DNA from: Numida meleagris | Lineage: Eukaryota; Chordata; Aves; Galliformes; Numididae | Direction: 5' to 3' | Length of the DNA stretch: 64,000 nucleotides | Assembly: GCF_002078875.1 (NCBI RefSeq) | Contig: NC_034438.1 | Coordinates: 14,089,683-14,153,682 of the forward strand | Shown here: piece by piece, positions 10,973-23,219 of the stretch | Layout: every line of letters starts with the position of its first letter | How positions within the stretch are numbered: the first letter of the stretch is position 1 | Notes under the pieces: generated by a model | Database searches by the model: none | Seen by the model: the letters and a program-made list of their open reading frames with translations, nothing else | What the model was told of the DNA's origin: nothing | Translations under genes and position numbers: made by a program

Positions 10973-12885
10973 TTGTCAAATAATCTGGTGACAGCACTAG
11001 CCATGAAGCCAGGTATTTAAAGATAAGATCCTTTGATTTGTTTCCATGCTCTTACCCAATACAGGAGGCAGAGAAAAAAAGATTAGCTGTGCATTCAGTT
11101 CCTTCTGCTGCCGTCCCAAGGCCCAGAACTCCCTTTTGATAGCTCTTCACCCACATGTAGCTGCTTCATCCCTCCGTGTATGGAAAAGCAGTAAGGAGTT
11201 GTGGCTCATCCATACCAGGCTATGTAGTTTCCTGGTGACATCCCAGGAAGTGCAAGTCCATATTTTCAGCTGCAGTCAAGAGGTCAGTTAGTCAAAGCAA
11301 TGTAACTGATTAACCAAAGCTGGATATTTTCTTAAAGAAAAGAATTTTTGGATAAGAAGGAATCAAGTGTTAGAAGAATATTACTTGAGGTTATATGATA
11401 TTTATTGCTGTTAATTGTTTTATATTACCGCTATAAAAATAAGTATAGGTGTTGCTTCTACCTAGCTTTCATATCACATTTGATCAGAATCAAAAGGTAC
11501 ATTTTTTTTATTGCTAATCCTTCACAGTCAAGCTGGAATCTAAAAGCTAGGCTACCCCTTATATTCTTGCCAATCATAATTGCACTGAGTTTGCAAATTG
11601 GGTGACAGTGCTATTGCTGATGCACAAGGATGGCCTGAGTCCAGCTCCTTGTTCCACACTGTAATTGGCTTTGCAGTGCTAACAGAAGTGAAACATTCCT
11701 TTTGTCAGAAAAAGCAGGAGCTACTTCTCAAAGACACACAAAGAGCAGATAGATTTTGCAGGAATGTGACATTTCAACAGAGTTGTTTTTTGGAGCATAA
11801 CTCCCACTTTAAAAGTTTGGAATAACTGCCCTAAAGGGCAAACTGTACAGGGACTTAACCTGTTTACTAAGTTCTTTTTTTTAAATGACAAGCAAATAAA
11901 AGTATTTCACTTGAGAGAGGTCTGTTGGAGTGTATTGCCTATTCCTGAAGTGTAAGCATTCTTTTGTAGGAAATACAAAGAATTTCCTCCAAAATGATTT
12001 ACAGAACTATTTCTTAAGTTTGTAATTCAACCTCGCTTCCAGTTCATGAGGAGAGAGAATGCAATTTGTTGGCCTCTAGCAGACTTGTGATTCACATCTG
12101 CAAGAAATGTCAGGGGCACCAGATGGGAGAGGTTGGGGAAGGACTGAGATTTTCACCTTCAAACTACTGACAGCAGCAGAAAATAAAAGCCATGGTGCCT
12201 GTCTCACTTTGTTCACTGGGAGGTGTTGTGTAGGTTTCTTATTCTGTCTTGCAGAGGACAAGGACACACTGGTGTTAAATTGCCACAGTATTTAGCATTA
12301 TTTACCACCTTATATTACGTATGTTACACATATTATATATATATTCCAAATGGAAACAATAAACAATATTTTTAGTGTATCACCTCAGATAAAATCTTAA
12401 TCAAAGCAATGCAACCATAAATAAAAATTGCTGATGAATTTTTAACTTAATTAATATTTCATGATAAAGGTGTTACAAATTTGAGTAAAAGTTCAATACA
12501 AATTTTCACTTTGCATGTTTTCTATAGAATTGCTTTAAGTAATACAGTGTTTCTTAAGTCTGATCACATTGAGAAGGACCCTTTATATTATAAATTATAT
12601 ATATATAATAATTATAAATAATTTATATAAATCATTATAAATATATTATAAATGCAATTTACACATGATTCAAGCATTTTATCCTTTCAGTAAATGCTGA
12701 CTAGATAGAATGGATTTGGATTGCCCTCTGTGCTTATGGAGCAGTACTGGAGGATAATGCAAGCTTTTGAGTCAAACTATCTTAACGTAAAATACAACAC
12801 AAATCAAAATATATTTTGTGATTGATAATACTTTCTAAAGGATTTTGAGATAATAGTGTGGCCATTAGAGTGACCTTTAATATTG
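10973..12885. other. Unique, AT-rich stretch
   Basis: No gene or recognised repeat. The 3' half (12,300-12,660) is strongly AT-rich with a (TA)n/ATAAAT low-complexity block at about 12,587-12,655. Frames of 60-80 codons overlap on both strands and look random. Confidence 0.5.
12587..12655. repeat. AT-only low-complexity block
   Basis: About 70 bp almost entirely of A and T with nested ATAAAT/ATTTAT palindromic phrases. It could form hairpins. Confidence 0.8.
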
Positions 12886-13365
12886 TCTGCTGTTCTGGGC
12901 TCAACAATTTAAAAACGATGTTAAGGTGCTTGAAGACATCCAGAGGAGACTACAGAATTGGTAACAAGGCTGGAAAGCATGTCTTGTGAGGAGAGGTTGA
13001 GGACAATGTGTTGCCTTGTCTGAAGAAGAGGAGACCAAGAGGCAACTTTATTGCTCCCTGCAGCTCCCCGAGGAGGGGAAGCAGAGCGAGGTGCCAGGCT
13101 CTGCTCGTGAGAACTGATGGCAAGATGGGAATGGCACAGAGCTGCCAGGGGAGGTTCAGACTAGGAGTTAGGAAACATTTATTTACTGTGTTACCAAACA
13201 CTGGAACAGTCTTCCAGGAGAGATGGTTGATGCTCCCATGCCTGTCAGTGTTCAAGAGGCGTTTTGACAATGGCCTCAGTATGCCTTAACTTCTAGTTGG
13301 CCCTGAAGTCATCATCAGGCACATGGACCCCAAGATCCTTGAAGGCCCCTTCCAACTGAACAATT
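12886..13365 (+). mobile_element. CR1 LINE fragment, forward
   Basis: Begins with tctgggctcaacaatttaaa and gatgttaaggtgcttga (ORF2 C-terminal coding region). It continues through tcttgtgaggagaggttgagg, the ggttcagactaggagttaggaaaca box and tggatgc-like endings to the 3' UTR ccttgaaggccccttccaactgaac. The octamer tail is eroded (aattctaaattat). The subfamily closely resembles the copy at 17.1 kb: both share ggtgcttgaa/ggtacttgaa, a shortened C-terminus and a caaacactgg box. Confidence 0.85.
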
Positions 13366-16349
13366 CTAAATTATACAAACAAGAAAGCTGTTTAACTTGG
13401 ATAACAACTTATGTTGACACTTATCTGGTGGTAATCTGACCAAGTATTATCTGGTTATTTCTGACCAAGTATTTAAAAGGATGAAGGCTGTTATTCAAAC
13501 TATCTATTCCATTAGTTCCAAACAGGTTTATCAGAAACCAAAGCAAGAATGGCCTGGGGCTGACAACTCTCATGCAAACATGAATGTCTCTACCAAATGA
13601 CAAAAGTCATGGTATTATGACAGAGTATATGGAAAAGCGACAATCTCAGGATAAAGTTAGAAAAATATTTGAATGTGAAGAACACCTTTTATTGGTTTTG
13701 TTATACTGAACAAATTATAAGTCTTTGTCTTATATGGCTTGTTACATATGTGAATGTGTGTTCCTTGTTTGGGTATACTATTAGTACTTTGTACTTAAGC
13801 TTACACTTCAATAAGTTGAATATATAAAGAAATACCTAGAGATAAAAGAATGAGCAGACAGTGACAGCCTGATTCTCCTCTCTTGCACATTAAATTCCAA
13901 ATAATTTCACTGAAATATGTACAATATCACTAGTGTAAAAATATGTTTGGTAGGAAAATTAAGCTCTCCAGTGTTTGCATTGTTATTTGCAAAAGAATTG
14001 CTTCTACTTTATGTATGTAGTTCCTTCCCATATGCTAGTTTGTTTCTTCTTTTTCAGGACTAGAATAGAAAATGCAGGAAATTATGTGATCACAAAACCA
14101 AATGGAGTACTCAAAGTGCATTGCCATTAGAAAGATTTGAATATAAAATCTTAAGGACTTGCGAGTGAAATGGATGAACATTTGGGAGATATTATTAGTC
14201 AGCCCTTGGAAAGTTCTACAGAGACATTACATGCCTCTTACCAGAGGTAACTCCCATCATGTCTCAATGTGGAACAATCTGACATTTTCTCGGTATTTTT
14301 TTCTATACTTCAAAGACAACAGTAATTGCAATTAATCTGTTGTACCAAGTGTGCTATTTGGAGACAAGTTTATTTCCATTTTGGGCACTCTGCATTACTA
14401 ACTCTTCATTTCCTTTCAGTTAATCCAAAAATTCTCTTGCTCCACCCTTACTTTGATGAAGTAATGGCTGCTCAAGTGTCCTCAGTGGCAAAATGTGATG
14501 TGTAAATTCAGAACAATGACTTTTGTCTGTGTTTACAGAAACGTCTGAAAAGACAACGGGAAGAAAAGATGAAGTGCTACTGTTGAAGTGGAGGGTGCAA
14601 GAGGGACGTTGTTATCCCTTCTGCTGTGAGTGTTCTGTCTTTCTTTACTATTGCACTGTTGGGATATAGTGCAATTGCATGCGTCTGTCTCATTCTTCAG
14701 CAATCTTGAATATAGGGTGCAATGAGATGAAAACAGCTCCTTCGGTGCTTCTGCATGGGATGAAAGTTTGCTTTTCAATAGTTGTGAACACTGCTTGAGT
14801 CTTCAGTGTGTATTAAAAAAAAACACAAACAGGGAGTCTGTGACTGGAAGAAGCAAGGTCTCCATGTAATTTGAGACAAATATATTGTCATTTGAAACTT
14901 TCTATGCTCTTTAGTTTACCACATGATGCTACAAGAAATGTCCTTCAGTGACTAGGAGCGCATCCAAGGCACAACCAGGCCTTACTTAGCAGGTGTTTGC
15001 CACATGCTGTTGTGATGGCTAGGGTTAGCTGGCTAACAGTGAACAAACATCTGTCTTGTATTATTCATACAGACTTAGTTTCAATTCATATCAATGTTCC
15101 TATCAGTATGTGACGGTTGATTTGATTCTCCAAAGTTCAGTACTAGGTCTGGTGGTAATGGATCCAGTAAATGTATCTTCTATTCACAGATGCAGTTTCT
15201 TTGCAGTAGTGATGACAGGACTTGCAGGTCATCAGAACATGAAGAAAGGGGAACTTTCCCAGTCATCATGTGTGAGGGTTGTTTCCTAACTGTTATGTAT
15301 TCTGACTATACAGAGCAAATAAATCTTCAAAACATATCTGTCTTACCCAAAAGCAAAGCTTACCATAGTGAATTCCAATGGGAAATTAAAATATCAGGAA
15401 ACAATGTTTATTTTCTAATGTTTTGCCAGCTGCAGAAAGGAGTCCAGTACGTAGAACAGACCTGGCCTGTTTGGTTGTTTCCTCTCCTGTGGCCAGATTT
15501 CTCTTGCTAGTCCTCTCAGTCCTCTTTTAGAATATTTATTCTCCCTTGCATGCTGACTGGCAAACAGCAATCCAGGCAAAGAAAATATGTGGGAGACATT
15601 TCCTAATGTTTCATTGACCATTAGGTAAGAAAAAAACAGCTGAGGTTACAAAGAGTGTAAACCTGTTATTTATGAAGTAAAGAGCAGTGTGATGCAGAAG
15701 AAGTAATTAACACTGAGGAAAAGTTTCCATATGAGAAAAAAAAAAACAAACAAACAACGAGGCCATTGTCAGGGCATTACTCCATTTTCAGAGTTTCTTC
15801 TCTGGCTTTTTCCATGGCTTATTTCAGTTCTCCTTAGAGGACTGCACTGGAGCCTACTCTTCAATATATATTGAGAAATCAAAGGAGATTGGTTGCTGGG
15901 CTCTTGATTACTTAGTTTTTTTCTTTCTTTTTTTTTTTTTTTTTTGTCCTAGGAAATAATTCAAGATTTTAAAATAAACTTGTTCTAAAATAGGATGGAA
16001 GTCTGACACTTAAAAAGCATACAAAGCCAGTCAGAAAAGTTTACTGTGATCAGTCAACATCCTTTTGTAACTCTTAGAGTGCCCCACTGCTTTTTGTCTT
16101 TCCACCCAAACAGGATGAGAAAGTAAATAAGATCTTAAAAAACCTGGAAAAAGTCTCTGTATAACAGATTCATGACAGCCACTGGAAGGGCAACGTGGTG
16201 GGATGCAAACTGAGAAGATTTCTAGAGGATATAAAGAGTAACTTCTTGATAAAGTTAATGGTTTGACCAACTAAATAGGAGGCATGGCTGGATCTTCTAT
16301 TCAGTAACAGAAGTGTCTGTTGCAACGATGAAATACCAGACATCATAAT
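13366..16349. other. Unique stretch
   Basis: No recognised gene or repeat. An A-rich run lies at 14,813-14,830 and a T18 run at 15,928-15,945. The frame at 15,190-15,510 (106 codons) overlaps other frames on both strands and has no family resemblance. Confidence 0.45.
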
Positions 16350-17095
16350 TGTACTGGGTTTACGTGTCAAGGTTGCGGTAGCAGAGAGTTCTGCAAGGAT
16401 GGTCTGTGTGAGCAGAGACCAGCAGCTGTTCATGTCAGGTCAGAACCACAGAATTGCAGAGGTTGGAAGGGACCTCTAGATATTATCTAGTCCAAGCTTC
16501 CTGCTGAGGCAGGTTCCCCCACTGCTGGGCAGAGCTGAGCCATCAGTGATGCTAGGTGTGCGCTGGGAGAACATATTTAAGAAGAAAAAAACTGCTGTGC
16601 ATCAGCAGCTAGGAGAGAGGAGTGAGAAAGGTGAGAGAAGCAGCCCTGTAGATCAGTGCAGGAGGGCAGGAAGTGCTCCAGGCGTGGAGCACAAGTTCCC
16701 TGCAACCGAGGAGAGGCCACAGTGAAGCAGGCTGTTCCGCTGTTGCCCGTAGGCTCTACGCAGAGCAGATCTCCACCTGCAGCCACGGAGGAGCCCACAG
16801 TGCAGCAATGGATGTGGCCTGAAGGAGGCCGCAGCCCACAGAGAGTCCCCGCAGGAACAGCTCTGGGCCGGAGTGGAGCCTGCAGTGGGGCAGGAGGTCT
16901 GGGGGAGCTGCTGCTGGTGGTGAACCATGCTGAGAAGCACCAGAGGGGTGGGCCTGTAGTGTTGGAACAGTGCTTGGAGATCGGCAGCCTGTGAGAAGCC
17001 CGTGGGGATCAGTTAAAGAATGGCATACCATGGGAGATAGATAGCTACATGGAGCAGGGGAAGAGATCGGTTTGTAGCACTGCACTGGTGTTAAA
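16350..17095 (+). mobile_element. ERVL-type LTR remnant, interrupted by CR1
   Basis: Starts with tgtactgggtttacgtgtca and a caaggttgcggtagcag box, the expected 5' end of a common avian ERVL-type LTR. After a CR1 scrap it resumes at agctgagccatcagtgatg, with a TATA-like aacatatttaagaag, and then a long GC-rich block (about 16,570-17,060) made of loosely repeated purine-rich phrases such as gtggagcacaag, gaggagcccacag and ggagcctgcag. The 3' end is not clear: no ACA terminus or matching target duplication was found, so the element is truncated or eroded. Overlapping open frames in the GC-rich block (up to about 122 codons) are by-products of base composition. Confidence 0.6.
16443..16535 (-). 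mobile_element. CR1 3' end scrap nested in the LTR
   Basis: Reversed CR1 tail: accacagaattgcagagg, ttggaagggacctctagat, tatctagtccaa, then caggttccccc. It sits between LTR sequence on both sides, so the insertion followed that of the LTR. Only about 90 bp of 3' UTR is present. Confidence 0.7.
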
Positions 17096-17114
17096 CCACC
17101 AAAATATTTACTGT

Positions 17115-17488
17115 TGGTGTGCACTCACCTTGAATATTGCATGCAGTTCAGGTCTCCACAATATAAAAAGAATGTTAAGGTACTTGAAAGCATAGAGAGA
17201 AAACAGCTGAGCTGGTAACACAGCTGAAAGGCATGTCCTGCGAGGAAAGGCTGAGAACACCTGGGTTGGCCAGTCTGGAGCAGAAGAGGCTAAAATGTGA
17301 CCTTAGGAAACATTTTTTTTACTGTGTTATCAAACACTGGCATGGGCTTCCTGGAGTGGTGGTAGATGCCCCATGCCTGTCAAGTGTTCAAGAGACATTT
17401 GGACAATGTCCTCAATATGCTTTAACTTTCTGATAGACCAGGGGTGGTCAGGCAGTTGGACTAGATAATTTTGAAGGTCCCTTCCAAA
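17115..17488 (+). mobile_element. CR1 LINE fragment, forward
   Basis: Begins with cactcaccttgaatattgcatgcag, the CR1 ORF2 region for the (R)PHLEYCMQ-like motif, and continues through tcctgcgaggaaaggctgag, the aacatttttttta and caaacactgg boxes, to the 3' UTR ggactagataattttgaaggtc. It is like the 12.9 kb copy, with the section between lkcDL and RkhfF shortened. The octamer tail is missing and the reading frame is broken. Confidence 0.85.
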
Positions 17489-18835
17489 AACTTCTCTGCT
17501 CCATATTCATCTCCAATTATGTTATACCTCAGAAGATGAAAATGACTGAAAAATAAGGGCTGTTCTGATTATGGACAGCTCCTTGATTCTACTTTATGAT
17601 ATCTTTTAATACAAGACCATGATTTAGTTCTTCTTAAACAGATGAACCAACAGAAAATGCTACCCTGACTGTTGAACACTGGGGATTGAAAAAAATAAGT
17701 TTGAGTAATTTTTACAGCACTTTACTGTGATTCTTTATACTTTTGGTATTTAGTACGTATTGCTTTTTCTGAATATTAATACAATACTAAAGTAATAAAA
17801 TATCCACAACATCTCTTTTGTGGATATTTTCTGCCACGGGCAGACTAAGCTCAATGAGATTTTTTTTTTACTTTATCCAGAACTACATATGAGTAAGTTG
17901 TAAATGGTGTTCGTGAGACAAGAGGTTGTGGTGACAGATTATGCTTGCAGCCATCTGCTTTTCTTCTGTGTCCAGAGCTGTGCAAGAAAAATACGTAACA
18001 AAGGAGTCAAACTACTGTAGATGACATAACACTCATTGAAGGAAATTTTTTTTTTACATAATCAGAGTGTCTGGAAATGACCTAGCCTTATGAGCTGTTG
18101 CAGATACGTCTCACGTGGTTTGAAATCTCCTTCCCCACATCAGCTACTGAGCTGTAAAGGACAGATTTTTCATGGCAGCATAGGCAACAAAAAACATGCT
18201 CTGTAGTCTTTCATACCAGACCTGGGTGGCCTTGCTCAGTCAGTTGCCAAGATTTAAAATAATTTTTTTACCTCTACAGGTTAGTAAGAATTGAGTTATT
18301 TATTTGTGGACCTGACAAGGACAATAATAAATGATTTGGTGAAAATGAGCAGTAGCCTTTATGCATAAATATTTTCAAGGTCTTGTCAAAATTGTAAACT
18401 TTCTTCAAGAAAACATTTGTCCAAAGAAGTTAGATCATCTTGTTACATAAAGCTTGTAGCACATAGGAAATTTGGTGATGAGTAGTAGTTAAATGAGAAC
18501 AGATTGTTAGGACAAGTCTATAATCAGATGGGGAGACTCCAGAACTGCCTAGGGTGTAAACAGCTAAATAAATAAATAATTATGTATTGCAGTTTTGATC
18601 CTGTTCGGTGCTGAACCCTGACTATTAAAAAATAAGGCACACAATTGCCTGATTAAAACTTGATAAAACTCACTGAAATCAAAACTTTCCATGATATCAG
18701 CATGAATCATATAATCAACATAGAACTCGTATTCATATGAAAACTAAAATACTTTGAAATCCATGCAAAACAAACAGAAATGATATAAATAAGCCATTTA
18801 CTTCTAAATATTCTTAATGCCTTGTACTTCTTTAA
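17489..18835. other. Unique AT-rich stretch
   Basis: No gene or repeat recognised. Short T runs occur near 17,858-17,869 and 18,045-18,054. Confidence 0.5.
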
Positions 18836-18840
18836 GACTC

Positions 18841-19370
18841 TGTCCTGGTTTTGGCTGAAACTGGGTTATTTTTCTTCATAGTGGCTGGTATGGTGCTGCG
18901 TTTTGGATTTGAAATGAGAATGATGTTGATCACAGATCGATGTGTTAGTTGCTGCTTAGTGGTGCTTACACAGAGCCAAGGATGTTTCAGCTTCTCACTG
19001 CACTGCCAGTGAGGGGCTGAGGGTGCACAAGGAGCTGGGAGGGGACAGAACCAGAACAGCTGACCCAAGGTGCCCAAAGGGACAGTCCATACCATAAGGT
19101 GTCAATGTCATGCTGAAAAATAATACTGGGAGGAGTTGGCTACTGGGACACTACTTAGGGACTGGCTTGGCATTGATTGGTAGATGGGTGGCAATTGCAT
19201 TGTGCATCATTTGTTTATTTTTCATATTATTTTCCCTTCCTTTTCTGTCCTATTAATTTATCTTTATCCCAACCCACCGATTTACCTTTCTTTTTTCTCT
19301 CCCCTGTCCCACTAGGGGTGAGTGAATGGCTGTGTGGTTGCTTAGCTGCCTGCCAGGTTAAACCACAACA
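18841..19370 (+). mobile_element. 5' LTR of the ERVL-type provirus
   Basis: 530 bp, starting tgtcctggttttggctgaaa and ending ggttaaaccacaaca, with canonical TG...CA ends. Internal landmarks shared with the 3' LTR and the 23.8 kb solo LTR are cttacacagagccaagg, cagctgacc, cttttctgtcctatta (just before the probable polyadenylation region) and a g-rich block before the end. It has no internal expansion, unlike the 3' LTR, which carries a TATATATATG microsatellite. Confidence 0.9.
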
Positions 19371-19377
19371 GTCCTTT

Positions 19378-19395
19378 TGGCACCCAACATGGAAC
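19378..19395 (+). promoter_or_regulatory. Primer-binding-site-like sequence
   Basis: Seven bases after the LTR terminus comes tggcacccaacatggaac, which begins with the TGG complementary to a tRNA 3' CCA end and has the tggc(g)cccaac form typical of retroviral primer binding sites. Likely CpG decay (gcgccc to gcaccc, acgtgg to acatgg) fits an old element. The exact tRNA cannot be assigned by eye. Confidence 0.65.
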
Positions 19396-20094
19396 TCAAA
19401 GAATTGAGATAATGAGAGTTCTGATCAGATTGTGTGTAACAGTGTTATAACAGATTTGTTATAAGCATTATATTAATTTCATTGTTGCTGATGACAGTGT
19501 CAGTTTATTTGTTTACAATGTTGTTTTATTTACTTTCAGGGTTGTTTTTCTTAAATCCTTTCTTGTTTATCATCTCCAGGAGCTGAGCTCAGTTTGTTTA
19601 TGGTTTTGCCAGTTTGTACATAGCATTTTCTCGTGTTACACTGACCATAAACATAATCCAGTATTTGTACGCTGTTCAGCCATAATTTTCACACTTCAGG
19701 AACCTTACCGTGGAAATAATTAACAAGTACACTCTTTATGCCAGATGAATTAAAACAGTTTTTGAAATTTTTGAATATTCTTGGAATGTTCAAATTAGCA
19801 CGATTCTGTTGCTAGGTCTCCTACATGTGTTCAGTTATTAAAAATACCACTCAGACATCTGCTGAGGCAGAATCATTGCAGACTGAAATGTGTGTTATTT
19901 CAAGAATCCAACAGGTACCAATAGGCTTTTAGTATTGCTGCCTTGGAAATGGAGGACATTAAGCAGCTGTCTGCCTTGCCCGATTTCTCAGAGGACTCTT
20001 CTGTAGTGGGGTTGCTAAGACTTGAAGAACAACAGGTGCCAATCACTACCACAGCAGTGCACTGGCAGAAATACTGCACAAACTGAAACTATCT

Positions 20095-20640
20095 GATACC
20101 CATCCATGAGCTGATTCATCAACTGGAGAGTCGAGGAGTAATCAGGAAGACTTGCTCACTCTTTGATAGTCCCATACGTCTAATGCAGAAATCCAGTGGA
20201 AAGTGGAAATTAACAGTGGACTATTGTGACCTGAAAGAAGACACACCACCTCTGAGTGCTACCATGCCAGACATGCTAGAATTTCAATGTGAACTGGTAT
20301 CAAAGGCAGCAAAGTGGTATGCCAGACAGATACTTGTCTATGCATTTTTCTCAAATCTTTTGGCAGCAAAGTGCTTTCCACAGTTTGCTTTCACTAGGAA
20401 TTGACTGCCCGGGTGTGGAAACAAAACCCTACCATTTGCCATGGACTAATCCAGACTGTACTGGAATGGGGGGAAATTCCTGAACACCTCCAATATATTG
20501 ATGACACCATCTTGAGGGGCAACATAGCAGAAAAAGTATTTGAGAAATGGAAAAATATCCTAAAGATGGTTTTGCCATAAAGCAAAGTTAGGTCAAGGAA
20601 CCTGAACAGGAAATTCAATTTTTAGGAATAAAATGGCAAG
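20095..20640 (+). pseudogene. ERVL-type pol remnant: reverse transcriptase
   Basis: Broken RT domain. One frame (20,183-20,404) holds the GKWKLTVDYCDLKEDTPP segment typical of retroviral RT fingers, then KAAKWYARQILVYAFF, where the first catalytic Asp of motif A is not present. The active-site box YIDD is intact at 20,494-20,505 but lies in another reading frame, so at least one frameshift separates them. Upstream, ccatccatgagctgattcatcaac encodes the start of the same domain. The enzyme would have copied retroviral RNA into DNA; this copy cannot be functional. Confidence 0.85.
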
Positions 20641-21379
20641 ACAGACATTGTTAGATCTCTATGACTGTGGTCAACAAAACAGCAGCTATGTCTCTGCCAA
20701 CTAGCAAAAAGGAAACACAAGCTTTCCTAGATGCTGTGGGTTTTTGGAGAATGCATATTCCTGATTGTAGGCTTTCTCTGTCAAGAGACCCAGAAAAAGA
20801 ACAGTTTCACATAAGGCTCTGAGGAACAAGCCTGTGAACAAAATAAACAGAAGACAGTTAATGTAGTAGCACTTGGGCCAGTCCAGACAGGACAAGATGT
20901 AAAAAACATGCTCTACGCTGCAGCCAGGGAGAATGGCCCCACTTGACATTTAGATGCCCACATACCCAAGAGTTGTGCCTCCAAAAAATATCAAAACAAC
21001 CAGGAGTTGCAACAGGCTGCTGGGATTGAAGTGACTGAAGTAGATCTGGACTGGGAACATACAGGTGAGTATTTCTATCTCAGTGGACCCATGACACCTC
21101 AGTCCTTCAGGGGTACAGCATATAGATGGGCTTGAGATCAAGGGGTGGGACTTGACCATAGTTAACTACTGCATGGGTTATCCATGACTATGAAACATAA
21201 GCTGCAAGCAAGAAAGTCAAGTGAGTAAAGACTCTCCCTGGTATGGAGGATGATGGCTGAAATATAAATATGGAGAGGCCTGGCAGATGGTTTATATCAT
21301 ACTCCCGCAACTTGCTATGTCAAGCACAATGTGCTTATAATGGGGAAATCAACAAGATGGCCAGAAACATATCCCATGC

Positions 21380-21690
21380 CACATGCCACCACTCAAAACA
21401 CTATCCTGGGCCTTGAAAATCAATTCTTATGGTGACATGCTGACCCAGAAAGAATTAAGTCAGACAGTGGGACTCATTTCCAAAATAATGGGCAAAAGAT
21501 AATGGCATTGAGTGAATGTATCACATTCCCTATCCTCCACCAGCCTCGAGGAAAATCAAATGGATTGTTAAAAACTACAGAGAGAGCAATGGGTACTGGG
21601 ACATTCAAACGCTGGGATACAAATTTAGGAAAAGCTACCTGGTTTGTCAACACTTGGGGATTTGCTTGTCGAGCTGGCCCTGACCATTGA
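21380..21690 (+). pseudogene. ERVL-type pol remnant: integrase core
   Basis: A frame from about 21,455 to 21,690 reads SDSGTHF (the second catalytic Asp of the D,D-35-E triad, Asp at 21,463-21,465), then CITFPILHQP and NGLLKTTERA, the region around the third catalytic residue. The expected Glu before NGLLK is absent, apparently with a few residues lost. The first Asp region upstream is not in frame. It is dead, but clearly from an integrase. The downstream DNA to about 22,300 corresponds to the end of pol and the 3' untranslated region, without env. Confidence 0.75.
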
Positions 21691-22300
21691 AACGCCTTAT
21701 GTGCAGTAGGAGGGGATTAAGTCTTTGTAGACATATGAAAAACATGCTGGGTAAGATAGTCGGGTTTATTCCAACCTCAGGCAAAGGCAAACTCATCTGT
21801 GGGACTGCTTTTCCTCAAGATCTGGGCGCTCTTGGTGGGTAATGCAGGAGGAGGGGGAGGTCTGGTGCATACCTCAAGCTGATTTGATGTTGGAAGAGGA
21901 TAGAAAATGATTTTAATTGTATGGTGTTAATTGTTATATAATACTGCATGTAATCACTACTATGATTTCTTTATACCTTATAAATGATATTACAGTAAGA
22001 ATCACCCAAATTAATTAAACCTTACTTCTGATGGAGCCAGAAGTGACTTCAGCATGCAGCAGTCCAACACTGTATGCTGTCTCTCCTCACCTGAAGGACT
22101 GTTATGAGAAAAGGAGTCTAAAGTCCTGGACTACATAAACCCAACAAACATTTTGGAAGGATGGCCCATAAACTAAGAGAATGACCTATGTGTGTATGTA
22201 TCAAAAGACAGGAAATGCGATTAATTGGAATGCATGGGAAGGAGTGGGACCTGAGCATGATGTAAATAAAAAGAAGTGGTGTAAATAGTAAGGTGGATAT

Positions 22301-22815
22301 TGTCCTGAGATAATTTTTGCTGTCCTTTGGATTTAGAAGAAAAACAATATTTATAATACTGTAATGTTTCAAGTTGTTACAGAGCAGTTCTTACACAGTG
22401 CCAGGGGCATTTCAGCTTCTCACACTGCCCTGCCAGTGAGGAGCTGGGTGTGCAGAAGAAGCTGGGAAAGACAGAGCCAGGATAGCTGACCAAAACTGGC
22501 CAATAGGATAGTCTATGCCACATGGTGTCATGTTGAATAATAAAACGGGGGGGAATTGATCCCCCTGCTGCTTGGGAACAGGCTGGAATTTGGTCAGCAG
22601 GTAGCAAGCAATTGCGCTGTGCATCACTTGTTTATATATATGTATATATATGTATATACAAAGCAAGTGGTATTATTTTTGTTTTCCCTTCCTTTTCTGT
22701 CCTATTAAACTGCCTTTATCTCAAAACATGAGTTTTACTTTTTCTCGACTCTGTCCTCCATACTGGTCAGGCCAGGGTGGTGAGCAAACAGCTGTGTAGT
22801 TAGCTGTTTGCAATA
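22301..22815 (+). mobile_element. 3' LTR of the ERVL-type provirus (degraded)
   Basis: About 515 bp, starting tgtcctgagata and sharing cttacacagtgccagg, ccctgccagtgagg and cttttctgtcctattaaac with the 5' LTR. It has internal deletions near its start and end. Its terminus now reads gcaata instead of accacaaca, immediately before GACTC. A 10-bp-period microsatellite (tatatatatg units, 22,632-22,660) has grown inside it. The divergence from the 5' LTR is large, pointing to an ancient insertion. Confidence 0.8.
22632..22660. repeat. TATATATATG microsatellite in the 3' LTR
   Basis: Nearly three 10 bp units inside the ERVL-type 3' LTR. The 5' LTR lacks it. Confidence 0.85.
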
Positions 22816-22820
22816 GACTC

Positions 22821-23219
22821 CTTTTGAAAATGTTGAGATAGTATTATTTCTGCATTATCTTTTTATTATCTCACATTTGTCTTATCATTTTCCAGTATAT
22901 TCCATAAAAATATGTCTTTTTGCTTCTTTAAGTCTTCAAGCAGTAATGGCATGGACATTTAGTTCAGGCTGGCTTTGTTCACAATACTAAATCACTGTTC
23001 AAAACACACTCCATCATCAAACATATATATTCCTTTCCTGAAAATGACATTATTTATCCTTGGTACATTTGTGACATCTTCTAAATGAATTAATGTCTTT
23101 TCATTGGTCAGATAGCACATGCATATACCTTTAAATTCTGCTGTGCTGTGTAACCAAGAAAGGGGAAATCAGCCAAACAAGAAGTGGAGCATGTACTTCT
23201 TGATGAAGGTTAAATTGTA
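22821..23219. other. Unique AT-rich stretch
   Basis: This DNA lies between the provirus and the next CR1. Nothing is recognised in it. Confidence 0.5.

Larger units (their letters stand above)
18836..22820 (+). mobile_element. Deleted ERVL-type endogenous retrovirus (both LTRs plus target duplication)
   Basis: A forward provirus about 3.98 kb long, bounded by the 5 bp direct repeat GACTC (18,836-18,840 and 22,816-22,820). Order: 5' LTR, primer-binding-site-like sequence, leader, a largely deleted gag region, broken reverse transcriptase, broken integrase, post-integrase DNA, 3' LTR. No env is recognisable, as expected for ERVL. The interior (about 2.9 kb) is too short for complete gag and pol. 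Stops, frameshifts and strong LTR-LTR divergence show it is old and inactive. Avian ERVL assignment rests on the LTR sequence, the pol motifs and the 5 bp duplication. Confidence 0.85.

Noticed and set aside
16656..17124. Overlapping frames of 95-122 codons on both strands in a GC-rich block
   Set aside because: Explained by low stop-codon density in the GC-rich LTR remnant; no protein family is visible.
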